Below are positions 1 through 6,301 of a stretch of 13,764 bases of DNA, one piece after another. Origin of the DNA: Alphaproteobacteria bacterium. Lineage in GTDB: Bacteria; Pseudomonadota; Alphaproteobacteria; CACIAM-22H2. Under the pieces are notes generated by a model, which saw nothing but the letters and a program-made list of their open reading frames with translations, made no database searches and was not told where the DNA came from. The stretch spans positions 1 through 13,764 of the forward strand of contig VGEI01000050.1 in the NCBI GenBank assembly GCA_016869415.1, given 5' to 3'. The position numbers and the translations under genes were made by a program. Each line of letters opens with the position of its first letter. The stretch's first letter is position 1.

Positions 1-31
1 TCTCGGTGCCGACGACCTGCTTGGTGCGCAT
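1..31 (-). CDS. 5' end of a leftward gene, product unknown
   Basis: On the minus strand an ATG at 31-29 is preceded by a strong purine-rich ribosome binding site (GGGGGAGGAGGCG directly before the ATG) and opens a frame reading M-R-T-K-Q-V-V-G-T-E to the window edge. Ten residues are too few to assign a family. The call rests only on the ribosome binding site and the open frame. If real, this gene is divergent from the histidine kinase gene that starts at 175. Confidence 0.35.
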   Translation of the reverse strand, partial: MRTKQVVGTE

Positions 32-174
32 CGCCTCCTCCCCCATCGCCTGCGGGATCGCGAATTAGAAGGGAAAACCGGCGACCCCGGACCCCCGGCT
101 CGGTTGGACGCCGTGTCGGGGATACCGCATTAGTGCTGGGTTTCCCAAGAAGTGGAGCCTATCCTAGAGGCATC

Positions 175-1332
175 ATGATCAACGGCCCGACATGGCCAAG
201 CGTTTCTGCGAGCGCGGGGGAACGCTCGACCGCCTATCGTCTTCTGCTGGGACCTGCCCTGACGCTTCTCGTCCTGCTTGCCATCGAAGCCAGCACTCGC
301 TGGCTCTTCGCTATCCCTAATCCCGCCGTGATCTATTTCACCGCTGTCGTGTTCGCGGCGTTCCACGGCGGCATGGTTCCGGGCCTGACCAGTGCGGGTA
401 TTACCCTGGTCTACGCGGCACTCTTCTTCTCGAAGCCCGGCGCCCCCTTCACCTTCACGCCCGACAATTTCGCGCGCATGTTGGTGCTGCTGGTCAGCAC
501 GCCGGCGGTTGCCGTCATGGTCGGCTTCCTGCGGCGGCGCAGCGATCGCATGACGGCGCTGCTGCGCGAGCGAGACAGGGCGGAAGCGGCGACCCGGATC
601 AAGAGCGCCTTCGTAGCCAGCATGAGCCATGAGCTTCGTACACCTCTCAATGCCATTCTTGGCTTCTCGGAAATGCTCGAGCGCGGCTATTGGGGCGCGG
701 TCAACGCCAAGCAGAAAGAATACCTGGCCGATATCCGGCACAGCGCCGCCCATCAGCTGGCGCTGGTCAACGACTTGCTGGATCTCGAGCGCATAGAAGC
801 CGGGATGACCGAGCTGGTCGAGGAGCGGGTGCTGTTGCGCGAGGAGCTCGACAAGAGCCTCAAGCTCATCGAGGAGCGGGCACGCGCCGCCAATCTCACG
901 CTCAGCATCAATGCGCCGGAAGAGATCACCATCCAGGCGGATCGTCGCCGTGTCCGTCAGATCATGATCAACCTGCTGAGCAATGCGGTGAAGTTCACTC
1001 CGGCCGGTGGACGGGTCACCATCGAGGCCAGTGCGTCACCCCAGACGGGTCTATCGTTGGCTGTAGTCAACAGCGGCACACGGCTCTCCGACGCGGACAT
1101 CAAGCGGATCCTCATGCCGTTCCAGCAGCTCGACACGGGTATTGCCCATGCCTACGAAGGGACAGGGCTGGGCCTGCCGATCTCGAAGGGCTTGGCCGAG
1201 CTGCACGGCGGCTTGCTTGAGATCGTCAACCGGCGCCAAGACGGCACCGCTGTGATCGTGCGCTTCCCGGCCAACCGGGTCCTGGGCCGTTCCCCCAATG
1301 CACCCGGCACGCCGCCGGCCGCCGTGGCCTGA
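175..1332 (+). CDS. membrane-bound sensor histidine kinase with altered G1 box
   Basis: A sensor kinase of 385 residues that would autophosphorylate on His and pass phosphate to a response regulator. No regulator gene is adjacent. Residues about 20-115 are hydrophobic and resemble the four-helix KdpD/DUF4118-type membrane domain. A short linker with basic residues leads to a HisKA domain with the H-box motif SHELRTPLNA, the phosphoacceptor being His152. The HATPase domain has an N-box (INLLSN, Asn266 and Asn270), an F-box-like PFQQLD and a good G2 box, GTGLGL, from Gly329. The G1 box, normally DxGxG, reads N-S-G-T-R at 299-303, so the conserved Asp and the second Gly are lost. I chose the ATG at 175 because TAGAGG lies a few bases upstream; an in-frame GTG at 133 would add 14 unremarkable residues. 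The stop lies two bases from the stop of the convergent gene. The input signal cannot be told from sequence. Confidence 0.9.
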   Translation: MINGPTWPSVSASAGERSTAYRLLLGPALTLLVLLAIEASTRWLFAIPNPAVIYFTAVVFAAFHGGMVPGLTSAGITLVYAALFFSKPGAPFTFTPDNFARMLVLLVSTPAVAVMVGFLRRRSDRMTALLRERDRAEAATRIKSAFVASMSHELRTPLNAILGFSEMLERGYWGAVNAKQKEYLADIRHSAAHQLALVNDLLDLERIEAGMTELVEERVLLREELDKSLKLIEERARAANLTLSINAPEEITIQADRRRVRQIMINLLSNAVKFTPAGGRVTIEASASPQTGLSLAVVNSGTRLSDADIKRILMPFQQLDTGIAHAYEGTGLGLPISKGLAELHGGLLEIVNRRQDGTAVIVRFPANRVLGRSPNAPGTPPAAVA

Positions 1333-1334
1333 GA

Positions 1335-1964
1335 TCAGGAAGCGGCCAGTTCCCACATCAGAGATAATGCCGCCGTCTCGACCGTGGCGTTCGTGAGCTC
1401 GCGCGCCACTATAGCGGTCGCGCGCTCCGCCGGGCCGGTACCGGTCGCCTCGATGACCAGCGCGGGTGCGAGAATTCGTGCTGTCTGGTTTTCGTTGGGT
1501 AGCGGCGTGGACAGCGCCGTGTCGGGGACGAGCAGGTGCCCGCCGAGTATGCCGTCGATGCTTGTCGCCTTGTCGATCACTCGCTCGACGGCTTGCAAGC
1601 CTGTCTTGCCGGGCGCAAGCAGGATGAGGCCGATTGCGCCGCCGGTACCCTGACCCCGTTCGAAGGTGATCGGACCGACGCGGCGCATGGGGTCGACCAT
1701 GCGCGCCAGGTTCTGCTTCGACCACGCGGTCTGATGCGCGAATGCCTCGACATACGCCGGTGAGGTGAAGGCTTCGAGACTGTCGGTGCGGTAGAGAGCG
1801 AGATAGCGCTTGCCCTTGGCGGCGCAGTAACGGCGTGCCCAGCGGAAACCAGGCAGCGCCACGCGCTCGGCCATGTGCTCACGGTCATACCAGCGATTGA
1901 AGTCGGCCTCGAATGCCGGGTCGACATCGGTCCAGACGAGTAGCTGCGCTGGCTGTTGTCCCAC
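1335..1964 (-). CDS. tandem ferredoxin-fold (dimeric alpha/beta barrel-like) protein, function unknown
   Basis: A 209-residue soluble protein with no signal peptide or membrane segment. The first half carries the pattern D-F-N-R-W-Y-D-R-E-H followed by a 'PGFRWARRY' strand, the hallmark of EthD-like and related dimeric alpha/beta-barrel proteins (the 'FNxWYDxEHxxER' type seen in many uncharacterised proteobacterial proteins). The second half looks like a weaker repeat of the same fold (strand, helix, strand with GGHLLVPD). Such proteins may bind small hydrophobic ligands or act as monooxygenase- or isomerase-like enzymes; no substrate can be assigned here. The start is a GTG at 1964 preceded by GAGG with a 5-base spacer on the minus strand. 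It lies 60 bases downstream of the rhodanese gene in the same direction and could be co-transcribed with it. Confidence 0.75.
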   Translation of the reverse strand: MGQQPAQLLVWTDVDPAFEADFNRWYDREHMAERVALPGFRWARRYCAAKGKRYLALYRTDSLEAFTSPAYVEAFAHQTAWSKQNLARMVDPMRRVGPITFERGQGTGGAIGLILLAPGKTGLQAVERVIDKATSIDGILGGHLLVPDTALSTPLPNENQTARILAPALVIEATGTGPAERATAIVARELTNATVETAALSLMWELAAS

Positions 1965-2024
1965 AGTTCCCTCAACGGACGTCCCGCCGCATGTTGCGCG
2001 GAGCGGCCTTCAAAGCGCAAGCCG

Positions 2025-2555
2025 TCAGGGCCGCCGATTGTAGGGAAGGCGGCCGAGCAGCATCGCCATGCCGCACCACCCTGTGACTCCGGCCATCAAC
2101 AGGCCGGCTCCGACAAAGCCGGCAAGGCCATAGAAGGCAGGGTGTATCGAGGCGCCCAAGCCTACCCCGAGCAGGATCAGCGTGCCGGCGACGATCTGCA
2201 CCTGCCGCATGATCGGCAGCGGCGCCTTGCGGTCGACAACGACTTCGTAGCCGGCCGCGCGCCACGCCGGCAAACCGCCGGCGAGGTGTGCAACCGGTGC
2301 AATCCCGGCGGCGTGCAGCTGTTCGGCGGCCTTGGCCGAGCGCATTCCGGAGGCGCAATGAACAATAATACGACAGGCACCGCCGAGGTTCAGATTGGCA
2401 GGATTGAGCGCGGACAGCGGCTGCAGCCGTGCACCTGGAATATGCTCTCGTGCATACTCGCCGGGCTCGCGGACGTCGAGGAGCAGGGTATCGCCTTGAT
2501 CGAGCCAGGCTTTGGCAGTTACGGCGTCGAGGGCTTGAGGCTTGATAGCGGCCAT
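2025..2555 (-). CDS. rhodanese-like sulfurtransferase with C-terminal DUF2892-type membrane domain
   Basis: A 176-residue protein. Residues about 5-108 form a single rhodanese domain: LLLDVREPGEY, the active-site loop H-C-A-S-G-M-R-S with catalytic Cys67, and the closing LAGGLPAWRAAGY. Residues about 119-165 form two hydrophobic helices typical of the DUF2892 membrane hairpin, so the catalytic domain should be anchored at the inner membrane facing the cytoplasm. The Cys would carry a persulfide and move sulfane sulfur between thiols. I start it at the ATG at 2555, which has GAGG 8 bases upstream. A longer in-frame ATG at 2594 has no ribosome binding site and falls inside a TATAAT -10-like box and next to the inverted repeat, so it is probably untranslated leader. 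It is divergent from the persulfide-dioxygenase-like gene at 2642, which fits a shared role in sulfide or persulfide detoxification. Confidence 0.9.
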   Translation of the reverse strand: MAAIKPQALDAVTAKAWLDQGDTLLLDVREPGEYAREHIPGARLQPLSALNPANLNLGGACRIIVHCASGMRSAKAAEQLHAAGIAPVAHLAGGLPAWRAAGYEVVVDRKAPLPIMRQVQIVAGTLILLGVGLGASIHPAFYGLAGFVGAGLLMAGVTGWCGMAMLLGRLPYNRRP

Positions 2556-2592
2556 AGTGGCATCCTCGTTACTTGTGCGATCCGATGTGCTC

Positions 2593-2623
2593 ATTATATT
2601 AGATATCGATAATATATATTCAA
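2593..2623 (-). promoter_or_regulatory. candidate sigma70-type promoter for the rhodanese gene
   Basis: On the minus strand TTGAAT (2623-2618) is followed by either TATAAT (2598-2593, 19-base spacer) or TAATAT (2601-2596, 16-base spacer). Transcription would begin near 2586, leaving about 30 bases of leader with GAGG before the ATG at 2555. On the plus strand TATATT at 2615-2620 could serve as the -10 box of the divergent metallo-hydrolase gene. These are matches by eye only. Confidence 0.5.
2595..2616. promoter_or_regulatory. AT-rich inverted repeat, probable repressor operator between divergent sulfur genes
   Basis: TATATTA (2595-2601) and TAATATA (2610-2616) are perfect 7-base inverted arms separated by 8 bases. 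The repeat sits in a very AT-rich stretch within otherwise GC-rich DNA, between the rhodanese and the persulfide-dioxygenase-like genes, and overlaps the candidate promoters of both. AT-rich palindromes are the known type of target for ArsR-family sulfane-sulfur sensors (BigR, YgaV, SqrR), which control this gene pair in other Proteobacteria. Assignment to such a regulator is inference; no ArsR gene is in the window. Confidence 0.6.
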
Positions 2624-2641
2624 GACCGGGGTTGTAAGGTC

Positions 2642-3520
2642 ATGTCGCCGCGCTCGCCGCATATCCGCGGTCTCTTCGATACGGCGTCCAGCACGATGTC
2701 GTATGTCGTCGCCGATCCGGCGACTCGGGTTGCGGCGGTCATCGACCCCGTTCTCGACTATGACCCCAAGGCGGCGCGCACCGGCACTGCCTCGGCGGAG
2801 CGCCTGATCGAGGCAACCGCCGGCCTGACGGTCGAATGGATCCTCGAAACCCATACGCATGCCGACCATCTGTCGGCTGCACCCTACCTCAAGCAGAAAC
2901 TCGGGGGCCGGATCGCCATCGGGGCCTTCGTCTCCGAGGTCCAGCAGACATGGAAGCGCTTGCTCAACCTCGATCCGGATTTCCGCGCCGACGGCTCGCA
3001 GTTCGACCGCCTGTTCGCCGAGGGCGAGCGCTTCACGATCGGCTCGCTGGCGGTCACGGTGTGGCATACGCCGGGTCACACGCCGGCCTGCGTCACATAT
3101 CTGGTGCAGGGGCCGGAAGGGCCGGCCTGCGCCTTCGTCGGCGATACGCTGTTCATGCCCGATTACGGAACCGCCCGGGCCGACTTTCCCGGCGGCGATG
3201 CCCGTCAGCTCTACCGCTCCATCCGCCGCATCCTGTCGCTGCCGGCGGAAACTCGAATCTTCGTCTGCCACGACTATCAGCCTGGAGGCCGGGCCCTGGC
3301 CTATGAGTCGACGGTGGCCGAGCATCGCCGGGCCAATCTGCATATCAAGGACGGCACGAGCGAGGAGGCCTTCGCAGAGTTCCGGCGGGAGCGGGACAAG
3401 ACCCTGGAGATGCCCGCCCTGCTGCTGCCGTCGGTCCAGGTCAATATTAGGGCCGGGCGCCTGCCGGCCCCCGAATCAAACGGAACCGCTTATCTCAAGA
3501 TTCCGCTCAATCGCTTCTAA
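2642..3520 (+). CDS. persulfide dioxygenase-like (Blh/ETHE1-type) metallo-beta-lactamase-fold protein
   Basis: A 292-residue protein of the MBL-fold persulfide dioxygenase group, expected to oxidise glutathione persulfide to sulfite and glutathione with a single iron. The motifs are intact: THTHADH with His71, His73, Asp75 and His76; HTPGH with His146; GDTLF with Asp168; and a late VCHDY with His210. ETHE1-type enzymes bind iron through residues equivalent to His71, His146 and Asp168. The run MPDYGTARADFPGGDA and the C-terminal LPSVQVNIRAGRLP...NGTAYLKIPLN are typical of the bacterial form linked to BigR-type regulation. The ATG at 2642 has only AAGG very close upstream (2 bases), so initiation may be weak or leader-poor. 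The divergent rhodanese could supply or use the same sulfane sulfur. It has no rhodanese domain of its own. Confidence 0.92.
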   Translation: MSPRSPHIRGLFDTASSTMSYVVADPATRVAAVIDPVLDYDPKAARTGTASAERLIEATAGLTVEWILETHTHADHLSAAPYLKQKLGGRIAIGAFVSEVQQTWKRLLNLDPDFRADGSQFDRLFAEGERFTIGSLAVTVWHTPGHTPACVTYLVQGPEGPACAFVGDTLFMPDYGTARADFPGGDARQLYRSIRRILSLPAETRIFVCHDYQPGGRALAYESTVAEHRRANLHIKDGTSEEAFAEFRRERDKTLEMPALLLPSVQVNIRAGRLPAPESNGTAYLKIPLNRF

Positions 3521-3551
3521 TCGATTGAGGGCGCCCCGGCCTTGGGCAACA

Positions 3552-3734
3552 ATGGTCTACATGGACCGGGCGGAATCGGGGCAACCCCCACAAACCAGCA
3601 GCGAACGAACCGAGGCAGAACGGCGAGGCCAGCGCCGGGCAGCGGCCTTGCGCGAGAACTTACGCCGCCGCAAGACGCGGGAGCGGCTGCAGGCGGCATC
3701 GTCGGCAGCGGACCGGGCCAAGCAGGGCCGATGA
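3552..3734 (+). CDS. small basic protein, unknown function
   Basis: A 60-residue open frame rich in Arg, Glu and Ala, with a likely helical core (RRAAALRENLRRRKTRER). It resembles, from memory, the short Arg/Lys-rich alphaproteobacterial proteins ending in an 'LRxNLxRRKxQxR' helix that are often found near murA. No domain can be named. The start could be ATG 3552 or ATG 3561, both with poor ribosome binding sites. Its TGA (3732-3734) lies in the same frame as the following DUF924 gene, so the two frames are separated only by this stop. Coding status is supported by the recognisable C-terminal helix and the tight position, not by homology I can test. Confidence 0.6.
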   Translation: MVYMDRAESGQPPQTSSERTEAERRGQRRAAALRENLRRRKTRERLQAASSAADRAKQGR

Positions 3735-3749
3735 CGGAGGACTCTCTAT

Positions 3750-4319
3750 CTGGTTCGCCGCCTGCTGGAATTCTGGTTCGGTGCGCTGGGAGATCCAGAG
3801 CGCGGCTCGCTGCGCAAAGTATGGTTCGAGAAGGACCCGGCCTTCGACGCCGCGGTGCGCGAGCAGTTCTACGACTCCGTGCTCGAGGCTGGCCGCGGGC
3901 GGCTCGACAACCTGTCCGGCACAGCCGATGGCGTGCTTGCGCTCCTCCTCCTGCTCGACCAGTTCCCGCGGAACATCTTCCGGGGCGAGGCCCAGGCGTA
4001 CGCCTATGACGCCAAGGCGCGGGCCGTGGCGCGACTTGCCGTGGGCATGGGGCTCGACAAGGTGCTCTCTCCGGTTGAGCGCATCTTCGTCTACTTGCCG
4101 TTCGAGCACAGCGAGGATCTGGACGACCAGATCCGCTCGGTGGCGCTGTTCAAGACATTGCCCCCGGTGTCGTGGCGCGACGAGGCCATCGACTACGCCA
4201 TCCGCCACCACGACATCGTCATCCGCTTCGGGCGCTTCCCGCATCGCAATGCCCTGTTGGGACGGACCTCCACGGCCGAGGAATTGACGTTCCTGCAAGA
4301 GCCCGGCTCGTCGTTTTGA
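3750..4319 (+). CDS. DUF924 family protein, start codon uncertain
   Basis: The frame encodes a complete DUF924 protein: an N-terminal LLEFWFG...GDPERG...WFEKDPAFDAAVREQF, a central LLLLLDQFPRNIFRG, PVERIFVYLPFEHSEDL, and a C-terminal RFGRFPHRN...LGRTSTAEE. The family is related to TPR-like helical folds and has no assigned activity. Conserved family sequence begins at about 3765, but no ATG, GTG or TTG lies between the in-frame TGA (3732-3734) and there. The first GTG is at 3855, inside the conserved domain. A CTG at 3750 sits 9 bases after a strong GGAGG (3736-3740) and would give 189 residues, a normal family length; I use it as the working start. Alternatives are an ATG at 3731 (overlapping the previous stop as ATGA) followed by a one-base frameshift, or a sequencing error. 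The gene is intact downstream of that point. Confidence 0.8.
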   Translation: MVRRLLEFWFGALGDPERGSLRKVWFEKDPAFDAAVREQFYDSVLEAGRGRLDNLSGTADGVLALLLLLDQFPRNIFRGEAQAYAYDAKARAVARLAVGMGLDKVLSPVERIFVYLPFEHSEDLDDQIRSVALFKTLPPVSWRDEAIDYAIRHHDIVIRFGRFPHRNALLGRTSTAEELTFLQEPGSSF

Positions 4320-4427
4320 GAAAGCCCTGCCTGCCATGCTCGGGCCACCGAATTCCTAGACTTCCGCTACGATTTCTCGGTATCTGACGGCGTGGGCGGG
4401 ACGGGTCGGACGACGAACTAGGGCGCT

Positions 4428-5723
4428 ATGGACAAGATTCGCATCCGCGGCGGTAAGCCGTTGCGCGGCACAATTCCCATTGGCGGCGCGAAGAACGCTG
4501 CTCTTCCGCTGATGACGGCCTCGCTGCTGACGGAAGGCACGTTGACACTCGCCAATCTGCCGCATCTAGCGGACATCACCACTCTCGCCAATCTGCTGGC
4601 ACAGCACGGGGTGGATCTGCGTATGGACGGGCATTCGCCCAATGGCGGCCACACTGGACGAGTGCTGTCACTGACCGCCAAGCGTATTTCCAACACCACA
4701 GCGCCCTACGATCTGGTGCGCAAGATGCGAGCCTCGATCCTGGTGCTGGGTCCGTTGCTGGCGCGGGCGGGCAAGGCTCGGGTCTCGCTTCCCGGGGGCT
4801 GCGCCATCGGCACGCGCCCGGTCGACCTGCACCTCAAGGGCTTGCAGCAGTTGGGGGCGAGAATCGAGCTGAAGGAGGGTTATATCGACGCGGAGGCGCC
4901 GAACGGCCTGAGCGGTGCCGAGATCGTCTTCCCTTCCGTCTCGGTCGGAGCCACCGAGAACCTGCTCATGGCTGCCACACTGGCCGGCGGTGAGACGGTT
5001 CTAGCCAACGCCGCGCGTGAGCCGGAGGTCACCGACCTTGCCGTCTGCCTGCAGGCCATGGGGGCGCGGATCGAGGGGGTGGGAAGCGACACCCTGCGAA
5101 TTCAGGGCGCGAGGAGCCTATCCGGCACGCGGCACGATATCGTGCCCGACCGGATCGAGGCCGGGACATACGCCATGGCGGCGGCGATTGCGGGGGGCGA
5201 GGTTGAGTTGGCCGGGGCTAGACCGGAACTGATGCACGCCGCGCTTGAGATCATCCGGCAGGCCGGCGCCACGGTCACGCCAACCAAGAGCGGTATTATG
5301 ATACGGCGTATCGCCGGTGCTCTACGTGGCACCGACGTGATGACCGAGCCGTTTCCTGGGTTTCCGACCGACTTGCAGGCCCAGATCATGGCCCTGTTGA
5401 CCACGGCCGAAGGCGCGTCGATGATCACCGAAACGATCTTCGAGAACCGGTTTATGCACGTGCCGGAGTTGCGGCGGATGGGCGCCAACATAAATCTACA
5501 TGGCGCTTCCGCCATGGTGCGCGGTGTCCCGCGGTTGACCGGCGCCCCGGTCATGGCGACAGACCTGCGGGCTTCGGTAAGCCTAGTCTTGGCCGGGTTG
5601 GTGGCCGAGGGAGAGACGCTGGTGAACCGGGTCTATCACCTCGACCGAGGCTACGAGCGGCTGGAGGAGAAACTAGCCGCGTGCGGAGCGGAGATCGAGC
5701 GGGTCAAGGAGGCGGCGGCGTGA
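4428..5723 (+). CDS. murA: UDP-N-acetylglucosamine 1-carboxyvinyltransferase
   Basis: MurA transfers enolpyruvate from phosphoenolpyruvate to UDP-GlcNAc, the first committed step of peptidoglycan synthesis in the cytoplasm. At 431 residues it is close to the usual length of about 420. The substrate-binding KNAALPLM follows the N-terminal IRGGKPLRGTIPIGGA, and the catalytic Cys is present in PGGCAIGTRPVDLHLKGL (Cys125). A Cys at this site predicts fosfomycin sensitivity of the enzyme, unlike Asp-type MurA. Further family blocks include RIEAGTYAMAAA, PGFPTDLQAQ and ENRFMHVPELRRMGA. The ATG at 4428 follows a modest AGGG. It is the first gene of a rightward block, and its stop overlaps the DUF2948 start (GTGA). 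The 108 bases before it hold no clear promoter that I could identify. Confidence 0.97.
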   Translation: MDKIRIRGGKPLRGTIPIGGAKNAALPLMTASLLTEGTLTLANLPHLADITTLANLLAQHGVDLRMDGHSPNGGHTGRVLSLTAKRISNTTAPYDLVRKMRASILVLGPLLARAGKARVSLPGGCAIGTRPVDLHLKGLQQLGARIELKEGYIDAEAPNGLSGAEIVFPSVSVGATENLLMAATLAGGETVLANAAREPEVTDLAVCLQAMGARIEGVGSDTLRIQGARSLSGTRHDIVPDRIEAGTYAMAAAIAGGEVELAGARPELMHAALEIIRQAGATVTPTKSGIMIRRIAGALRGTDVMTEPFPGFPTDLQAQIMALLTTAEGASMITETIFENRFMHVPELRRMGANINLHGASAMVRGVPRLTGAPVMATDLRASVSLVLAGLVAEGETLVNRVYHLDRGYERLEEKLAACGAEIERVKEAAA

Positions 5724-6253
5724 CCAACGAGCGGAATTCGGGTGGGCTGAAGCTGCGGGCCGAGGATGCCGAGGATCTTCGGATCATTGCAGCCTGCCTG
5801 CAGGACGCGCTGATCCCGCTGTCGGACTGCGAGTTCGTGCCGGCGAACAGGCGCTTCCTCCTGGTGGCGAACCGCTTTCGCTGGGAGAATTGCAACGAGA
5901 CGGCAGACATGCCGTTCGTGCCCACCGCGGCGACACCTGCCTACGATCCCGCCCTCGCCGGTGCCTGCTCGAGCTACGAGCGCGTCAATTGTGCCATCTG
6001 TTTTGACAACGTGAACCAGGTGCGCCGCCGCGGTTTCGACCAGCGCAATCGCGGGCAGATCCTCGAACTCCTGACCATGGAGGTCGAGACCAGCCCCGAC
6101 GGTAGCGGCAAGGCGGTCGTACTCCTGTTCGCCGGCGACGCGGCGATCCGGCTAGAAGGCGACCGTATCTCCTGCCTGGTCGGTGACATTGGTGAGCCCT
6201 GGCCTACCCAGTGGCGGCCGCACCACCCCGACCCTGCCGGCGAAGCCGCCTGA
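5720..6253 (+). CDS. DUF2948 family protein
   Basis: A 177-residue protein of unknown function with the DUF2948 opening L-K-L-R-A-E-D-A-E-D-L and a following CLQDALIPLSDCEFVPANRRFLLVANRFRWE block. The family is largely restricted to Alphaproteobacteria and typically sits right after murA, as here. No membrane segment or catalytic motif is evident. The start is GTG 5720, which overlaps the murA stop (GTGA) and has AAGGAGG 8 bases upstream; a longer in-frame ATG inside murA (5681) is not needed. The overlap implies translational coupling to murA. The C-terminal tail past about residue 155 (EPWPTQWRPHHPDP) is proline-rich. Confidence 0.9.
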   Translation: MTNERNSGGLKLRAEDAEDLRIIAACLQDALIPLSDCEFVPANRRFLLVANRFRWENCNETADMPFVPTAATPAYDPALAGACSSYERVNCAICFDNVNQVRRRGFDQRNRGQILELLTMEVETSPDGSGKAVVLLFAGDAAIRLEGDRISCLVGDIGEPWPTQWRPHHPDPAGEAA

Positions 6254-6262
6254 CTGCTTCCT

Positions 6263-6281
6263 GCCGGCTCCTCGTGCCGGC
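6263..6281 (+). other. small GC hairpin in the DUF2948-hisG gap
   Basis: GCCGGC (6263-6268) and GCCGGC (6276-6281) form a 6-base-pair stem with a 7-base loop TCCTCGT. No U-tract follows, so it is not an intrinsic terminator. It ends 5 bases before the GGAG (6287-6290) that serves hisG. CTCC at 6268-6271 could alternatively pair with that GGAG. Any effect on hisG translation is speculation. Confidence 0.35.
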
Positions 6282-6301
6282 CCTCCGGAGATTCTGTTCC
6301 C

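Noticed and set aside
118..130. GGGATACCGCAT occurs near 119-130 and again within yacG near 12122-12133
   Set aside because: A single 12-base match in different contexts, one inside a coding region; probably chance.
2003..2034. GCGGCC...GGCCGC inverted repeat around the rhodanese stop codon
   Set aside because: The loop is about 20 bases and no T-run follows in either direction, so it is not a credible terminator.
2594..3343. A 249-residue leftward open frame antisense to the metallo-hydrolase gene
   Set aside because: It mirrors a confident gene in GC-rich DNA, shows no recognisable domain, is rich in Arg/Gly as expected for a shadow frame, and lacks a ribosome binding site.
3542..4009. 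A 155-residue frame covering the small protein and the DUF924 5' end
   Set aside because: Its translation is low-complexity Arg/Gly/Ala, whereas the neighbouring frame encodes conserved DUF924 sequence. Only its internal ATG at 3731 is of interest as a possible shifted start.
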